A stretch of DNA of 64,000 bases from CBIFVZ01 sp966185765 (GTDB lineage: Bacteria > Pseudomonadota > Gammaproteobacteria > Enterobacterales > Enterobacteriaceae): assembly GCA_966185765.1 (NCBI GenBank), contig CBIFVZ010000011.1:1-64000 (forward strand). The letters are read 5' to 3'. How positions within the stretch are numbered: position 1 is the stretch's first letter; the number at the start of each line of letters is the position of its first letter. The notes under the pieces are model-generated. The model did not search any database, was not told where the DNA came from, and saw nothing but the letters and a program-made list of their open reading frames with translations. Made by a program: the position numbers and the translations under genes. Shown piece after piece: positions 34,425-43,410 of this stretch.

Positions 34425-35422
34425 AAGAACCTCCGGTGTCTCGAAAAGTGGGGATTAATTCGGTTAAAGGCGTTAACGCCTGGTTTTACTGTCCATATAT
34501 TTGTTGTTGTGTAGGTTATGTGTCTATTGTTGCATGATCAAGTAGCTGAAAATTTTTAAATTATTCGTTTTTGTCGATAAAATTTTTTGAGTGCAAACAA
34601 AAAATGCGCTTATCATCATTTTCGGCGACTGTTGTGTTTTTTTGTTTAATTAACAATGGGTTGGTTTTTCGGGGTGTTGAGCAGAACGTGATAAGCGCAG
34701 CAATGCAACAAAACGTATCCGTGTTGTAAAATGGTTAACGTTATGGCGTACATTATTCATTAAACTTCCATGCTGTTTTTAGCACGTTACTTTCCGGGCC
34801 GTATTTCCAGCGTAATACCTGCTCACGGTCTGGCGATAATAAAGGGTGTGCTTGATACGCATATTAAAAATACGGGAAGCGAGGGGCTGAAAGAAAAATC
34901 GGCAGGAAAGTACAGTGAATGTTGATGTTATCTGAATGTTAATCCTGAATGTAGTGCGGGTTACGCCGACCGTCTGTTTTAACGCACGACGGTTTACCGG
35001 AACCCGGGCGGTATGGCAGGGAGACTGATGCGACATTATGACCTGACCAGCAGCTGAGATTCGATTTTTTCGAGTGAGGCAGAGAGCATCGTGGCGGTTG
35101 AGGTGGAGTAAGGACATGCTTTTCTGGCGGATATAAGAATGAACATTGACGATTTTCTCTGCAAAGCGTTATGCGTGAAGATGGGTTGAATAAATATCAG
35201 ATGTTTCTTGTTATTAGCCATCTCGTATTTCGATAAACCCTTTTGAAATAGCGTAATGCGGCCATCTGGTAATTAACATATCGACCAGAGAAGGCGGTAA
35301 TTTCCTTATTCCCGCTGTCTGTGTTTTGTACAGGTAGTCATGCGTTGGGTGGCAATATAACGCTTAATATATTACCTTACGCCTTTCTGGAATTTTATTG
35401 TCGCAAGAAATATTGGGTGTTT
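34425..35422. other. Long AT-rich alaE-stpA intergenic region
   Basis: About 1 kb without a supportable gene. The 34500-34780 part is markedly AT-rich (T-runs, AAAATTTTTTG-like stretches), fitting H-NS/StpA-bound DNA upstream of stpA. A perfect 14-bp palindrome AGGCGTTAACGCCT lies at 34468-34481, 44 bp upstream of alaE. Minus-strand frames at 34779-35221 have no ribosome site and unlikely composition. Confidence 0.5.
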
Positions 35423-35821
35423 ATGTCTGTTGAACTGCAAAGTCTTAATAATATTCGAGTGCTGCGTGCGATGGCGCGCGATCTTTCTATTGATGTGGTT
35501 GAGGAAATTCGAGAAAAGATCGGGGTTGTCATCGAAGAAAAGCGTCAGCAAGAAAATGACCGTCTGCGTGAAAATGCCGAGCGCGAAGAAAAATTAAAAA
35601 CCTGGCTTGAGCTGATGCAGACAGACGGTATCGATCCTAATGAGCTGCTAAGCATGCTGCCGCAGAAGGCGCCACGCAAGCGTGCGCCGCGTGCTGCAAA
35701 GTACCGCTACGTCGAGAGCGACGGCAGTGTAAAAACCTGGACCGGGCAGGGCCGTACTCCTAAAGTTATTGCGGATGCCATAGCTGAAGGTAAAACGCTG
35801 GAAAGTTTCCTTATCGGGTAA
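35423..35821 (+). CDS. stpA: StpA, H-NS-like nucleoid protein and RNA chaperone
   Basis: 132 residues (134 in K-12). The N-terminal coiled-coil oligomerisation domain (about 1-65) and a basic linker (QKAPRKRAPRAAKYRY) lead to the C-terminal DNA-binding domain with TWTGQGRTPKVI, which carries the QGR AT-hook-like motif. Called StpA rather than H-NS because of its neighbours alaE and ygaC and the start MSVELQSLNNIR. It silences AT-rich genes, including proU nearby. The frame extends 34 codons upstream, but the ATG at 35423 matches the family. Confidence 0.93.
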   Translation: MSVELQSLNNIRVLRAMARDLSIDVVEEIREKIGVVIEEKRQQENDRLRENAEREEKLKTWLELMQTDGIDPNELLSMLPQKAPRKRAPRAAKYRYVESDGSVKTWTGQGRTPKVIADAIAEGKTLESFLIG

Positions 35822-35916
35822 CGCAGATTTCAGTGTGGCGTTATTTATTGTTCACTGCCTGATAATATTTTTACGCTTCAGACGGATATAATAAATAACG
35901 CCCAATATTCCGGCAA

Positions 35917-36096
35917 TCAGCAGACGCCAAAATCCCCTTCTTCTTTATAAGCCGTTACGTCCGCCACCTTAAGCGTTATTTTTTCTCCATTTTCGTCGTC
36001 CGGCGAGGTGGCCACAATTTGATCGTCGTGCACTTCTAACACTTTTAACTTTGGCCCACCCATACGTGGCTGAACAATATCACCTGGTTGATACAT
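35917..36096 (-). CDS. YodC-like DUF2158 small protein
   Basis: 59 residues. MYQPGDIVQPRMGGPKLKVLEV resembles DUF2158 proteins such as YodC, which share a short KOW-like 'G-D-x-V-x-x-x-x-GGP-x-M' start. No function is known. The ATG at 36096 is preceded by AGGAGAAATACA. The longer frame upstream is not used. It sits alone between stpA and the flagellin gene. Confidence 0.75.
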   Translation of the reverse strand: MYQPGDIVQPRMGGPKLKVLEVHDDQIVATSPDDENGEKITLKVADVTAYKEEGDFGVC

Positions 36097-36312
36097 TGTA
36101 TTTCTCCTGAGCAGTGAGTGTCTTTCAAATATAGTCAAGATGAACCCTTTTTGCATCAGGCAGGGCGTTCAGATGGTTCCAGTACAGATGTCGGGCATTG
36201 CTTGTGTGTTTGCGGTGCAGAGCTGGAGGAAGGTCAACGCCTGGATATGGCCGTTGCTGGTGTGCCAGTAAAGGAGGAGAAATAAAAATTCAGATCTTTC
36301 CTCATTCTTTTC

Positions 36313-36339
36313 TAAAGTTATCCACTGACTGCGCGATAA
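36313..36339 (+). promoter_or_regulatory. Sigma-28 (FliA) promoter of the flagellin gene
   Basis: TAAAGTTA (36313-36320), an 11-bp spacer and CGCGATAA (36332-36339) fit the FliA consensus TAAAGTTT-N11-GCCGATAA. It lies 42 bp upstream of the flagellin start, so the gene should be expressed late with the other class 3 flagellar genes. Confidence 0.88.
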
Positions 36340-36381
36340 CAGAAGTACACACCAGTTTGGAAACGAAAAAGGAATACCGAT

Positions 36382-37449
36382 ATGGCACAAGTTATCAACA
36401 CTAACACCCTGTCTCTGACCGCGCAGAACAACATGAACCGTTCTCAGTCTGCACTGGGTACCGCAATTGAGCGTCTGTCTTCTGGTCTGCGTATCAACAG
36501 CGCAAAAGACGATGCAGCCGGTCAGGCGATTTCTAACCGCTTCACCGCCAACATCAATGGCCTGAGCCAGGCATCCCGTAACGCCAACGACGGTATCTCC
36601 CTGGCGCAGACCACTGAAGGCGCGCTGAACGAAATCAACGACAACCTGCAGAACATCCGTCGTCTGTCCGTTCAGGCACAGAACGCCACCAACTCTGCTT
36701 CTGACCGTCAGTCTATCCAGGACGAAATCGACCAGCGTCTGGAAGAAATCAACCGTATCGCTGAACAGACTGAGTTCAACGGCGTGAAGGTACTGAGCAA
36801 AGACCAGACTCTGAGCATCCAGGTTGGTGCCAACGATGGCCAGACCATTGAAATCAACCTGAGTGAAATGAGCTCCACCACCCTGGGTCTGGATGGCTTC
36901 GGTGTGCAGGATATCGCTGTACGTCTGGGTGCTGGTAGCACCATCACCACCGCAGATGGTTCTCATAAGCTTGATAAAGATGACATGGCTGACTATAACG
37001 GTGGCATCATCGAGATGAAAGAAGCTGATGGCTCCAGCAAATACTACGGTGTGAAGTTGGATAACGATGGTAAAGCTTCTTATGAGTCACTGACTGTTAC
37101 AAATACAGCTGGCGTAACATCTATTACGGGTACGCCTGAAGCTACTGCCAATGTAGTTGAGCGTCTTGATGCCGCGATGAATCCGCTGGACAACGTTGAC
37201 AAAGCTATCGCTCAGGTTGACGAACTGCGCTCTGGCCTGGGTGCAGTACAGAACCGTTTCGATTCTGTTATCAACAACCTGGACAGCACCGTAAACAACC
37301 TGTCTGCTTCCCGCTCCCGTATCCTGGACGCAGACTACGCGACCGAAGTGTCCAACATGAGCCGCGCGCAGATCCTGCAGCAGGCGGGCACCACGGTACT
37401 GGCGCAGGCTAACCAGGTTCCGCAGAACGTCCTGTCTCTGCTGCGTTAA
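36382..37449 (+). CDS. fliC: Flagellin
   Basis: 355 residues, short for an enterobacterial flagellin (often about 350-550). The conserved N-terminal D0/D1 (MAQVINTNTLSLTAQNNMN, about 1-175) and C-terminal D1/D0 (about 265-355, ending QVPQNVLSLLR) are intact. They flank a small variable domain (about 180-260). It polymerises into the filament after export by the flagellar type III system and has the TLR5-binding D1 helices. No fliD, fliA or other flagellar gene and no Hin invertase is adjacent, so this may be a second, fljB-like locus. Codon use is highly expressed in style. Confidence 0.93.
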   Translation: MAQVINTNTLSLTAQNNMNRSQSALGTAIERLSSGLRINSAKDDAAGQAISNRFTANINGLSQASRNANDGISLAQTTEGALNEINDNLQNIRRLSVQAQNATNSASDRQSIQDEIDQRLEEINRIAEQTEFNGVKVLSKDQTLSIQVGANDGQTIEINLSEMSSTTLGLDGFGVQDIAVRLGAGSTITTADGSHKLDKDDMADYNGGIIEMKEADGSSKYYGVKLDNDGKASYESLTVTNTAGVTSITGTPEATANVVERLDAAMNPLDNVDKAIAQVDELRSGLGAVQNRFDSVINNLDSTVNNLSASRSRILDADYATEVSNMSRAQILQQAGTTVLAQANQVPQNVLSLLR

Positions 37450-37470
37450 TTTCTCAGCAGGCAAGATTGC

Positions 37471-37498
37471 AAAAGGGCACAGTCAGGTGCCCTTTTTT
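37471..37498 (+). terminator. Flagellin terminator
   Basis: AAAAGGGCAC-AGTCAG-GTGCCCTTTTTT: a 6-bp GC-rich stem followed by TTTTTT, 22 bp after the flagellin stop. Confidence 0.9.
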
Positions 37499-37508
37499 AT
37501 AGACAACA

Positions 37509-37535
37509 AAGCCCGCCGTTCAGTCGTGGCGGGCT
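37509..37535 (-). terminator. Autotransporter terminator
   Basis: AAGCCCGCC and GGCGGGCTT form a 9-bp stem with a 9-base loop. On the minus strand it is followed by TTTGTTGTC, so it ends the autotransporter transcript. Confidence 0.75.
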
Positions 37536-37555
37536 TAAAACCTCAGAGTAACGCG

Positions 37556-40528
37556 TCAGAAGCTCAGGCGTAATCCCAGGTGACCTGCGTAAGGCGTTTC
37601 AATATGCTGGCCTTTCTCATAGCTGGCTTCCGCCCAGGCGGACCAGCTATCGTTAAGTTTTGCTGCCATACCCAAACCATATTTGCCGCTGGTACCTGAC
37701 ATATCATTGCTGAAATGCTCGGTCTGGTTAATGACCAGCGCGTTGTTCTTCATAAATTCATGACGAACGGCAAGACGCATATAAGGCTGGAGTGTAGCGC
37801 CATTGAGCAGAGTAATGTTTTTACCGAATGTCAGTCCCGCTTCACCTTTGAGTGACTGGGTAGCATCGGCTTTGACCGTCATTCCGCTGTCAAACTGGTA
37901 TTGCGTTTTGTCGCCAATGAATAAAGCGCTTTGCACATACGGCTCCACGAACCAGCTCCCAAACGCCATATATCTGCCCGCTTCTAACGAGAAACCACCG
38001 CCGAGAATATTGTCTTTGGCGTGAGTACGGCTACCGTTGAAACGCGGGCTGTTTTCCGTGCGAAAACGGTTTGCTTTGATAACGCCATCAACGTAGTAAC
38101 CGTTATTGTGCAACCAGGTGGCGTAAAGACCCAGGCCGTAGCTGTTTATTTTGCCATTAGCACTCGACGAATTAAGATCTGAGCGCGTAAAGGAGGCCAT
38201 TGCACCCACCAGCAAAGCGCTGTTGCTCAGCGCAATGCGCTTATCTCCACCCAGGATAACGCCATTAGTGTCCTGACGGTATCCAACGTGTTCGGTGGAC
38301 ATCCGGTAACGGCTACTGATGTATTTACCCCATGCGGCACTTTCGCTTTCACCGTTTTTGCGTACGTCACCCAGGCGGGTGCGTAACGTAGTCAGTTCGG
38401 CATCCCAAATGGTTGGGGTGACATTGGCCATAATAATCGCCGCCTTAGCACTCTCCGACAGCTCTGGTCCTGGCTCCGGCTTAGGCTCAGGAGTCGGTTC
38501 CGGTTTAGGCTCTGGCGTGGGGTCAGGAGTCGGTTCCGGGCCAGGCTCTGGTGTGGGTTCAGGAGTCGGTTCCGGCCCAGGTTCTGGCGTTGGCTCAGGA
38601 GTCGGCTCAGGCTTGGGTTCCGGTGTTGGTTCGGGCATAGGTTCTGGATCAGGGCCAGGTTCCGGCATAGTCGCCCGCGGTGAAAGATACCAGTTATCTT
38701 TATCGGTATCCTCACCGTGTACCAGGTAGTATTTATAGGCACCCAGGTCGACGCTGCCGTTGCTCATGGCGAACGTATCCGTAGCGCTGCCGTTAGCGTA
38801 AATCAGGTGATAGGGCGATGCGCTGGTTGTGCGCAGTTCCTGGCCTGAATCGCGCACGACAACGTTAAAATTGCCTGACACCGACTCGGAAACATTCAGG
38901 AAATCACCGTCATTGCCAGACAGATTGGTGTTCATATGGAACGTTCCGCTCCCCTCCAGCGTTGTTAACTCCAGGCGGCTATAGCGGCCTTCGTCGCTGC
39001 CATCTGCGGCACCAAAACTGACGTTACCGTTGTTGGTGAGTGCTTTTATCGTCACGACTGACTCAGACGTATCGCTATTTTGTTTGATAAACAATGTGGA
39101 GGAGGGGGCCTGCAAGTCGACAGCCGCCGCCCAGGCGCCTTTACCTAACTTACCGGTCCAGTCGTGTTCATCGCCTGCTTTCATGGTCAGCGAACCGTTT
39201 ATTACGTTCAGGAACCCGGATGAGTAGCCGCCAAAATCAATATAGCTGGTCCCGCCGTTCAGAATGGTGGTATCGGTAATATGACCCAGTGCATCAACCT
39301 GCTGATTCCCGCCATCAACGGTGGTGTTCGTTGCCTCACCATACCAGGCAAGCTGTTGTAACCCTCCGGCCAGTACGGTGGTATTAGTGGCATTAGCGCG
39401 CGTACCGCCAGTGTAGCCGTCCTGGTTAACCCAATGCCCGCCAACCCAACCACCTTTTTGGCCGCTTATCAGCTGAGTACCATAAATGGTTGCACCGTCG
39501 GCATTTCCGGTCTGGATGCGCTGCAAACCACCGGCATAAATCGTCGCCCCTGTGGATTGCTGGCCGTTAACGCGGACTTTTGACGTGCTGTCTGATGTCC
39601 AGTCGCCATCGCTCCAGCTGCCGTCAACGCCGGTAATAACCTGAGTGCCATAGACCTTCGCGTTTTCAGAAATACCATATGTTACCGTCTGTCTGGCACC
39701 GGCATAGACCGTTGCGTTGGAATCAGCAACGTAACCTTCACCTTTGCCGGCATAAACCTGCTGGAACGCGCCGTTGTATAAAAACGTATTCATTGCCAGC
39801 CCGCTGGTAAGCTGATAGCTATCGGCACCAATGTGTGAGTTTTTAGCGGTACCGCCGTAGATAATTTGCTGGCCCTTATTGTAGACAAGCGTATCTTCAG
39901 CAATGGCGGTGCTGGTAACATTGAGTTGCTGCGTGCCGCCATCAATGACGTTTGCCTGCGCATAAGATGTAGAGCCAAGCGTTTGTATACCGCCGGTTTT
40001 AACCAGTGTATTGTAGGCTTCACCGCCACCGTTAAGCGTGAGGGCGCCATTTTCTTCCACGGTGGTATTGTGTGCTACGCCGCCGGTATAGACCTGTAAG
40101 ACACCAGTTTCAATATTACCTTTGCTGTTAAGGTATTCACCTTTAACGACGGTATTCACCGCTTCAGAATTATTAGCTTCCCTGAGGCTACTGCCAATAC
40201 TCAGCTGCACGGAATTAAGTGTATTATTGAGGCTGTACGAATTATCTAACAGCGTGACAACCTGCTTAGAGAATGTCGGGTTGAGTAAGGTTATCTCCAG
40301 ATTGGCGAGATATTTTTGCTTCTCTATCGTCAGGCTGGGATAACCCGCCCGCCATTTTTCATCAACCCATGCCCAGTGGTTTGTGAAATCAGCATTGCTG
40401 AGTAAATCCTCAGGCATATTGGCCATTTTTAATGGCGAGTATGGCTCCGGCATGACTTCTGCAGCAGAGAGTGGGTAAGTTGAAAAATACAGCACAGGTA
40501 AGAGGGTACGATAAAAGACAGGTTTCAT
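37556..40528 (-). CDS. AIDA-type autotransporter adhesin (type Va secretion)
   Basis: 990 residues. A signal peptide (about 1-22, cleaved near SAAE) is followed by a passenger rich in AIDA-type repeats, with G-G-x-Q-x-(V/I/L) and 'NTxVxxGGxQ' patterns (about 120-470). A pectate-lyase-like helix stretch comes next, then a proline-glutamate linker (about 617-690) and a C-terminal 12-strand beta-barrel ending in LRLSF. The terminal Phe is the outer-membrane insertion signal. It probably promotes adhesion or aggregation. K-12 has the AIDA-like ypjA next to CP4-57 at the equivalent place. Convergent with flagellin. Confidence 0.9.
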   Translation of the reverse strand: MKPVFYRTLLPVLYFSTYPLSAAEVMPEPYSPLKMANMPEDLLSNADFTNHWAWVDEKWRAGYPSLTIEKQKYLANLEITLLNPTFSKQVVTLLDNSYSLNNTLNSVQLSIGSSLREANNSEAVNTVVKGEYLNSKGNIETGVLQVYTGGVAHNTTVEENGALTLNGGGEAYNTLVKTGGIQTLGSTSYAQANVIDGGTQQLNVTSTAIAEDTLVYNKGQQIIYGGTAKNSHIGADSYQLTSGLAMNTFLYNGAFQQVYAGKGEGYVADSNATVYAGARQTVTYGISENAKVYGTQVITGVDGSWSDGDWTSDSTSKVRVNGQQSTGATIYAGGLQRIQTGNADGATIYGTQLISGQKGGWVGGHWVNQDGYTGGTRANATNTTVLAGGLQQLAWYGEATNTTVDGGNQQVDALGHITDTTILNGGTSYIDFGGYSSGFLNVINGSLTMKAGDEHDWTGKLGKGAWAAAVDLQAPSSTLFIKQNSDTSESVVTIKALTNNGNVSFGAADGSDEGRYSRLELTTLEGSGTFHMNTNLSGNDGDFLNVSESVSGNFNVVVRDSGQELRTTSASPYHLIYANGSATDTFAMSNGSVDLGAYKYYLVHGEDTDKDNWYLSPRATMPEPGPDPEPMPEPTPEPKPEPTPEPTPEPGPEPTPEPTPEPGPEPTPDPTPEPKPEPTPEPKPEPGPELSESAKAAIIMANVTPTIWDAELTTLRTRLGDVRKNGESESAAWGKYISSRYRMSTEHVGYRQDTNGVILGGDKRIALSNSALLVGAMASFTRSDLNSSSANGKINSYGLGLYATWLHNNGYYVDGVIKANRFRTENSPRFNGSRTHAKDNILGGGFSLEAGRYMAFGSWFVEPYVQSALFIGDKTQYQFDSGMTVKADATQSLKGEAGLTFGKNITLLNGATLQPYMRLAVRHEFMKNNALVINQTEHFSNDMSGTSGKYGLGMAAKLNDSWSAWAEASYEKGQHIETPYAGHLGLRLSF
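38462..38670 (-). repeat. Proline-glutamate (PEP) tandem repeat in the autotransporter linker
   Basis: About 210 bp of imperfect 6-bp and 36-bp units coding for (P-E-P-T/G/K/M) repeats. It forms a stiff spacer between passenger and barrel. Near-identical units (PEPTPEPGPEPT) repeat in frame. Confidence 0.9.
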
Positions 40529-41124
40529 GTCATGTTCCTTGACGTAGTGAAATCCTTAACACTCCAGTTTTATATACATCTGTTATGGATGTGCTAGTAG
40601 AAAATTACTGGTTAAAATTCAAACTGAGACTATTCTTATTTAAATAAAAAAAGCTGTCAACGAATGTTCTTTTTTTCGCACGAAATGTTTTATTTTGGTT
40701 TTTACATGTTGTTTATCCACGTTTTTTAAATGAAAGCACAGACTCGTTATTTTTAAGCGCTCTCAATGTGATTGGCTTTATGTTATTGAAATAAAAGAGG
40801 TAAATTATGGTTTCAGTATTTCTTGTTTTTTCTGTTGATAGGTAAGTGTTATTAAGAGGAATATTGATTCTAATTGCCAGATAGTGTGCTTTAAAGATGT
40901 TCTGACGGATATTTATATATGCTGCTGTAACGTGTCAGTTAGCGAGTTTTATAAGATTACTCCTGTTTTTCATTGAATAATAGCAGCACTCAAAAGGCAA
41001 TGCTCAAATAAGCAATGGCAGTAAGACGCTTATGATTCACATCAGTAGTTTTATCCAGAATTGCGTAGCTTACTAAACACCAGGAAGGAGAGGGCAAGCT
41101 ATAAACAAAAGGGAGACATTGGTT
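40529..41124. other. AT-rich region between autotransporter and IS element
   Basis: About 600 bp, strongly AT-rich with long A and T runs, holding the autotransporter promoter (not resolved). No gene is seen. It marks the junction between the syntenic chromosome and the island. Confidence 0.5.
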
Positions 41125-41204
41125 TGACCCTGACCCGAAATCCTGCTCCATTCATAAACAGAATTCCGGCATGATATTCACTTCCCCGAGCGGAAGTTGT
41201 GCCG

Positions 41205-41471
41205 ATGAAAAAGTCACGATTCACCGAAGAGCAGATTGTCTTTGCCCTGAAGCAGGCTGAACTGGGTACACCGGTACTGGAGGTCTGCCATAAGCTGGGC
41301 ATTTCTGATACCACGTTCTATACATGGCGAAAAAAGTACGGTGGGATTTCTCCTTCAGAACTGAAGCATATGCGCCAGTTGGAAGAGGAAAACCTGCGGC
41401 TGAAGAAACTGGTAGCCGATCTCAGCCTTGACAAAGCCATGCTGCAGGATGTGCTGGCAAAAAAGACCTGA
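41205..41471 (+). CDS. IS3-family transposase OrfA
   Basis: 88 residues. An N-terminal helix-turn-helix (FTEEQIVFALKQAELG...VCHKLGISDTTFYTWRKKYGG) is followed by a leucine zipper (MRQLEEENLRLKKLVADLSLDKAMLQD). It binds the IS ends and, fused to OrfB by programmed -1 frameshifting at AAAAAAG near its stop, makes the full transposase. The ATG at 41205 is used; a GTG two codons earlier is in frame. OrfA itself is intact although the element is dead. Confidence 0.9.
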   Translation: MKKSRFTEEQIVFALKQAELGTPVLEVCHKLGISDTTFYTWRKKYGGISPSELKHMRQLEEENLRLKKLVADLSLDKAMLQDVLAKKT

Positions 41472-42304
41472 CGCTGGCACGTCTGCGCGAGTGGGTCCGG
41501 GACCTGCAGGCACGCTACGGGGCCAGCGAGAGGCAGGTCTGTTTTGCATTGCAGGTCAGCCGCAGCTCTTTCCGCTACCGCTCTGTCGCGCCAGACGACA
41601 GCGCATTACGCCTGCGTATCAGTGAGATCACTGAAACCCGGGTCCACTATGGCTATCGCCGGGCTCACGTCATGCTCAGGCGGGAGGGCTGGCGGGATAA
41701 TCATAAGCGCATTTACCGGCTCTACAGCGAGCAGGGACTGTCCCTGCGTCTCAAACGTCCGCGTCGGAATAAATCGGCACAGCGGCGACAACCCCAGCCT
41801 CAGGGGCGGTATCCAAATCATATCTGGGGTATGGACTTTGTTTCTGACGCCTTATTTGAAGGGGCGTCGGTTACGCCTGCTGACAGTCATTGACCTCTAC
41901 ACGCGCGAATGTCTGGGGATCTGCGTGGGGCAGAATCTGCGCTCAACAGAAGTTGCCGAAATGCTTAACAGTATTGCGCTCAGCCGCCCCTTACCACAGT
42001 TGCTGAAAACCGATAACGGCTCTGAATTTGCCGGGAAAATGCTGGACAAGTGGGTGTACGAAAGAGGGATCCGAATAGACTTCTCACGGCCGGGAACACC
42101 CACGGATAATGCCACGGTGGAATCGTTCGACGGCAGGAGTGCCTGAACGAAAACTGGTTCATGTCCCTGGAGGATGCCCGGTGCAAAATCGAAGCCTGGC
42201 GCATACAGTATAATCAGAAGCGTCCCCATTCTGCGCTGGGCTGGATGACCCCAGCCGAATTCGCCGAAAAATCTGCCGGTTGCCAGAATATGCAGCCAGA
42301 CTGA
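41463..42304 (+). pseudogene. IS3-family transposase OrfB, broken by two lesions
   Basis: The DDE transposase domain is recognisable (VHYGYRRAHVMLRREGW, HIWGMDFVSDALFEG, LLTVIDLYTRECLG, LLKTDNGSEFAGK, FSRPGTPTDNATVESF). The frame is lost twice. An extra G in a run at about 41862-41865 (GAAGGGGCGTCGG) shifts it, and about 10 bp are missing near 42140 just after VESFDG. The remaining C-terminus (ECLNENWF...HSALGWMTPAEFA) follows in another frame to 42304. The element cannot transpose by itself. Confidence 0.9.
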
Positions 42305-42352
42305 AGCCGGTTATTCCTGATTATGGCTGGATCATATTTGGGGTCAGGGTCA

Positions 42353-42654
42353 ATTTGCTGCTGTTCCTCTGCAACTTCGGCCTGAATTTGTGGGTCAATT
42401 TCGTTGGCTAACAAGGCAAGGTAATCCGCTCTTAACCCTCGGGCGTCAGCATGTGAAAGGGCGGGGAAAGCACCAAGCCCTATCATTGTCCGCTGTTTTG
42501 TCGCTGGACGTTGATAACGGAAACGCCAGAGCTTTTTCCCGCTGGTTTTCACTATCAGGAAAAGTCCATCGCCATCATGCAACGTCAGATCCTTCTCTAA
42601 CGCTTTAGCGCGTAGAACTTCGGGGTTGGCCAGGGGGCGTGTTGTCCGTGCCAC
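42353..42654 (-). pseudogene. P4-type tyrosine integrase, N-terminal fragment
   Basis: About 100 residues of the arm-binding domain of a P4-family island integrase (MARTTRPLANPEVLRAK, LTLHDGDGLFLIVKTSGKKLW, FRYQRPATKQRTMIGLGAFP). It then runs directly into the right inverted repeat of the IS. The catalytic domain (R-H-R-Y) is gone. It reads leftwards, away from the ssrA-like stretch at 42839, the usual layout of int beside its attachment site. Confidence 0.9.
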
Positions 42655-43042
42655 TGTGGCCGCTCCTTGATGGGTTGGTATACGCTTTTAGGTATACATC
42701 CTACCGTATACCTAAACGTATACCAATAATCCCCGGATTTAGCCGGATGCCCTCGGACAATTACAGACACAAAAAAGCCCACAGGGCTTGTGCCGTGCGG
42801 GCTTTCTGTACTTCACCGGACGTAACCGGATCATGATTTGGTGGGCTGGCGGAGTCTGAATTGGTTATGTAACTTGTTGTTTAAGAATGAATAATTTTCA
42901 ATTCAATTTTCAATTTGGTCCCATTGTTGGTCCTAAAAGAAAATGTTAGTTTTTTTTCAGGGGAGGGGAGGTTACAGCAGGAGCCTCTTCGTCTGTGAGA
43001 TTAGCATTTTGCTTTCCTTTAGTCTGCTCTGTATTTAAGCGT
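42655..43042. other. Island end region with terminator-like hairpin
   Basis: No gene. It includes the upstream region of the integrase fragment. A hairpin AAAGCCC...GCGGGCTTT (about 42773-42805) and the ssrA-like stretch follow, then AT-rich DNA leading to the 3' end of the toxin gene. Confidence 0.55.
42839..42860 (-). other. Possible attachment-site remnant resembling the 3' end of ssrA (tmRNA)
   Basis: TGGTGGGCTGGCGGAGTCTGAA resembles the reverse complement of the enterobacterial tmRNA 3' end (TGGTGGAGCTGGCGGGAGTT), with two single-base gaps. CP4-57 in K-12 integrates at ssrA. Orientation and position, between an integrase fragment and the distal end of a CP4-57-like island, fit an att site. 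The comparison is from memory and the match is imperfect. Confidence 0.4.
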
Positions 43043-43372
43043 TTATTTCACGTCAGTTTTTAGCAAGCCGGTAGAGCGCCTTGCTCGCAGAATATCTACT
43101 GCGGAAATATACGGAGTTTGCTCTTGCCATGAAAATCCCTCCCGGTCGATACGAACAAGTCCGTATTTTTCTACCAGAAAGTTCACCGCATCGCTGAGCG
43201 ATACTCCGGCATCAATATGTTCCCGGATGGTGGTTTCATTACTGAATGGTGTGTCATTCAGCGTCAGGCCATAGTGCTGCGAGAACAGATGAGCCAGTAG
43301 CCGTTGCCAGGTTTCAACGGGTGACAAACAGAGCGGAGTCGCCCGAGTCGGGTGTAATGATAAAGTTTGCAT
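43043..43372 (-). CDS. Type IV toxin, CbtA/YpjF/YkfI family
   Basis: 109 residues, the same length as K-12 YpjF. It has the family core CLSPVETWQRLLAHLFSQHYGLTLNDTPFSNETTIREHIDAGVSLSDAVNFLVEKYGLVRIDR, here split as seen. Members inhibit MreB and FtsZ polymerisation and change cell shape. Its partner antitoxin gene lies 38 bp upstream on the same strand. It is the last gene at the distal end of the island, matching ypjF at the end of CP4-57. Confidence 0.93.
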   Translation of the reverse strand: MQTLSLHPTRATPLCLSPVETWQRLLAHLFSQHYGLTLNDTPFSNETTIREHIDAGVSLSDAVNFLVEKYGLVRIDREGFSWQEQTPYISAVDILRARRSTGLLKTDVK

Positions 43373-43410
43373 GATGTTTGCTCTATGAATTTAAGGGAAT
43401 AAGCGTTGAG

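Larger units (their letters stand above)
41125..42352 (+). mobile_element. IS3-family (IS407-like group) insertion sequence, inactive
   Basis: 1228 bp bounded by inverted repeats starting TGACCCTGACCC (left TGACCCTGACCCGAAAT, right TGACCCTGACCCCAAAT). It carries orfA and an orfB reached by a -1 frameshift at AAAAAAG (41459-41465). No target duplication is visible. It cuts an integrase gene on its right, and the missing part of that gene is not on its left, so the insertion was followed by a deletion or rearrangement. Confidence 0.9.

Noticed and set aside
34779..35221. Minus-strand frames of 112 and 61 codons between alaE and stpA
   Set aside because: No ribosome site, Arg/Thr-rich composition without pattern, and mutual overlap. 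Treated as non-coding.
35821..35916. A hydrophobic 24-codon stretch (RLLIAGILGVIYYIRLKRKN) on the minus strand after the YodC-like gene
   Set aside because: It looks like the C-terminal membrane helix of a small protein, but the frame is closed upstream by a stop with no ATG, GTG or TTG in a useful place. At most it is a gene remnant.
36169..36966. 265-codon minus-strand open frame across the flagellin 5' half
   Set aside because: It lies antisense to the strongly conserved flagellin D0/D1 coding region, whose biased codons open the other strand; no ribosome site or family resemblance.
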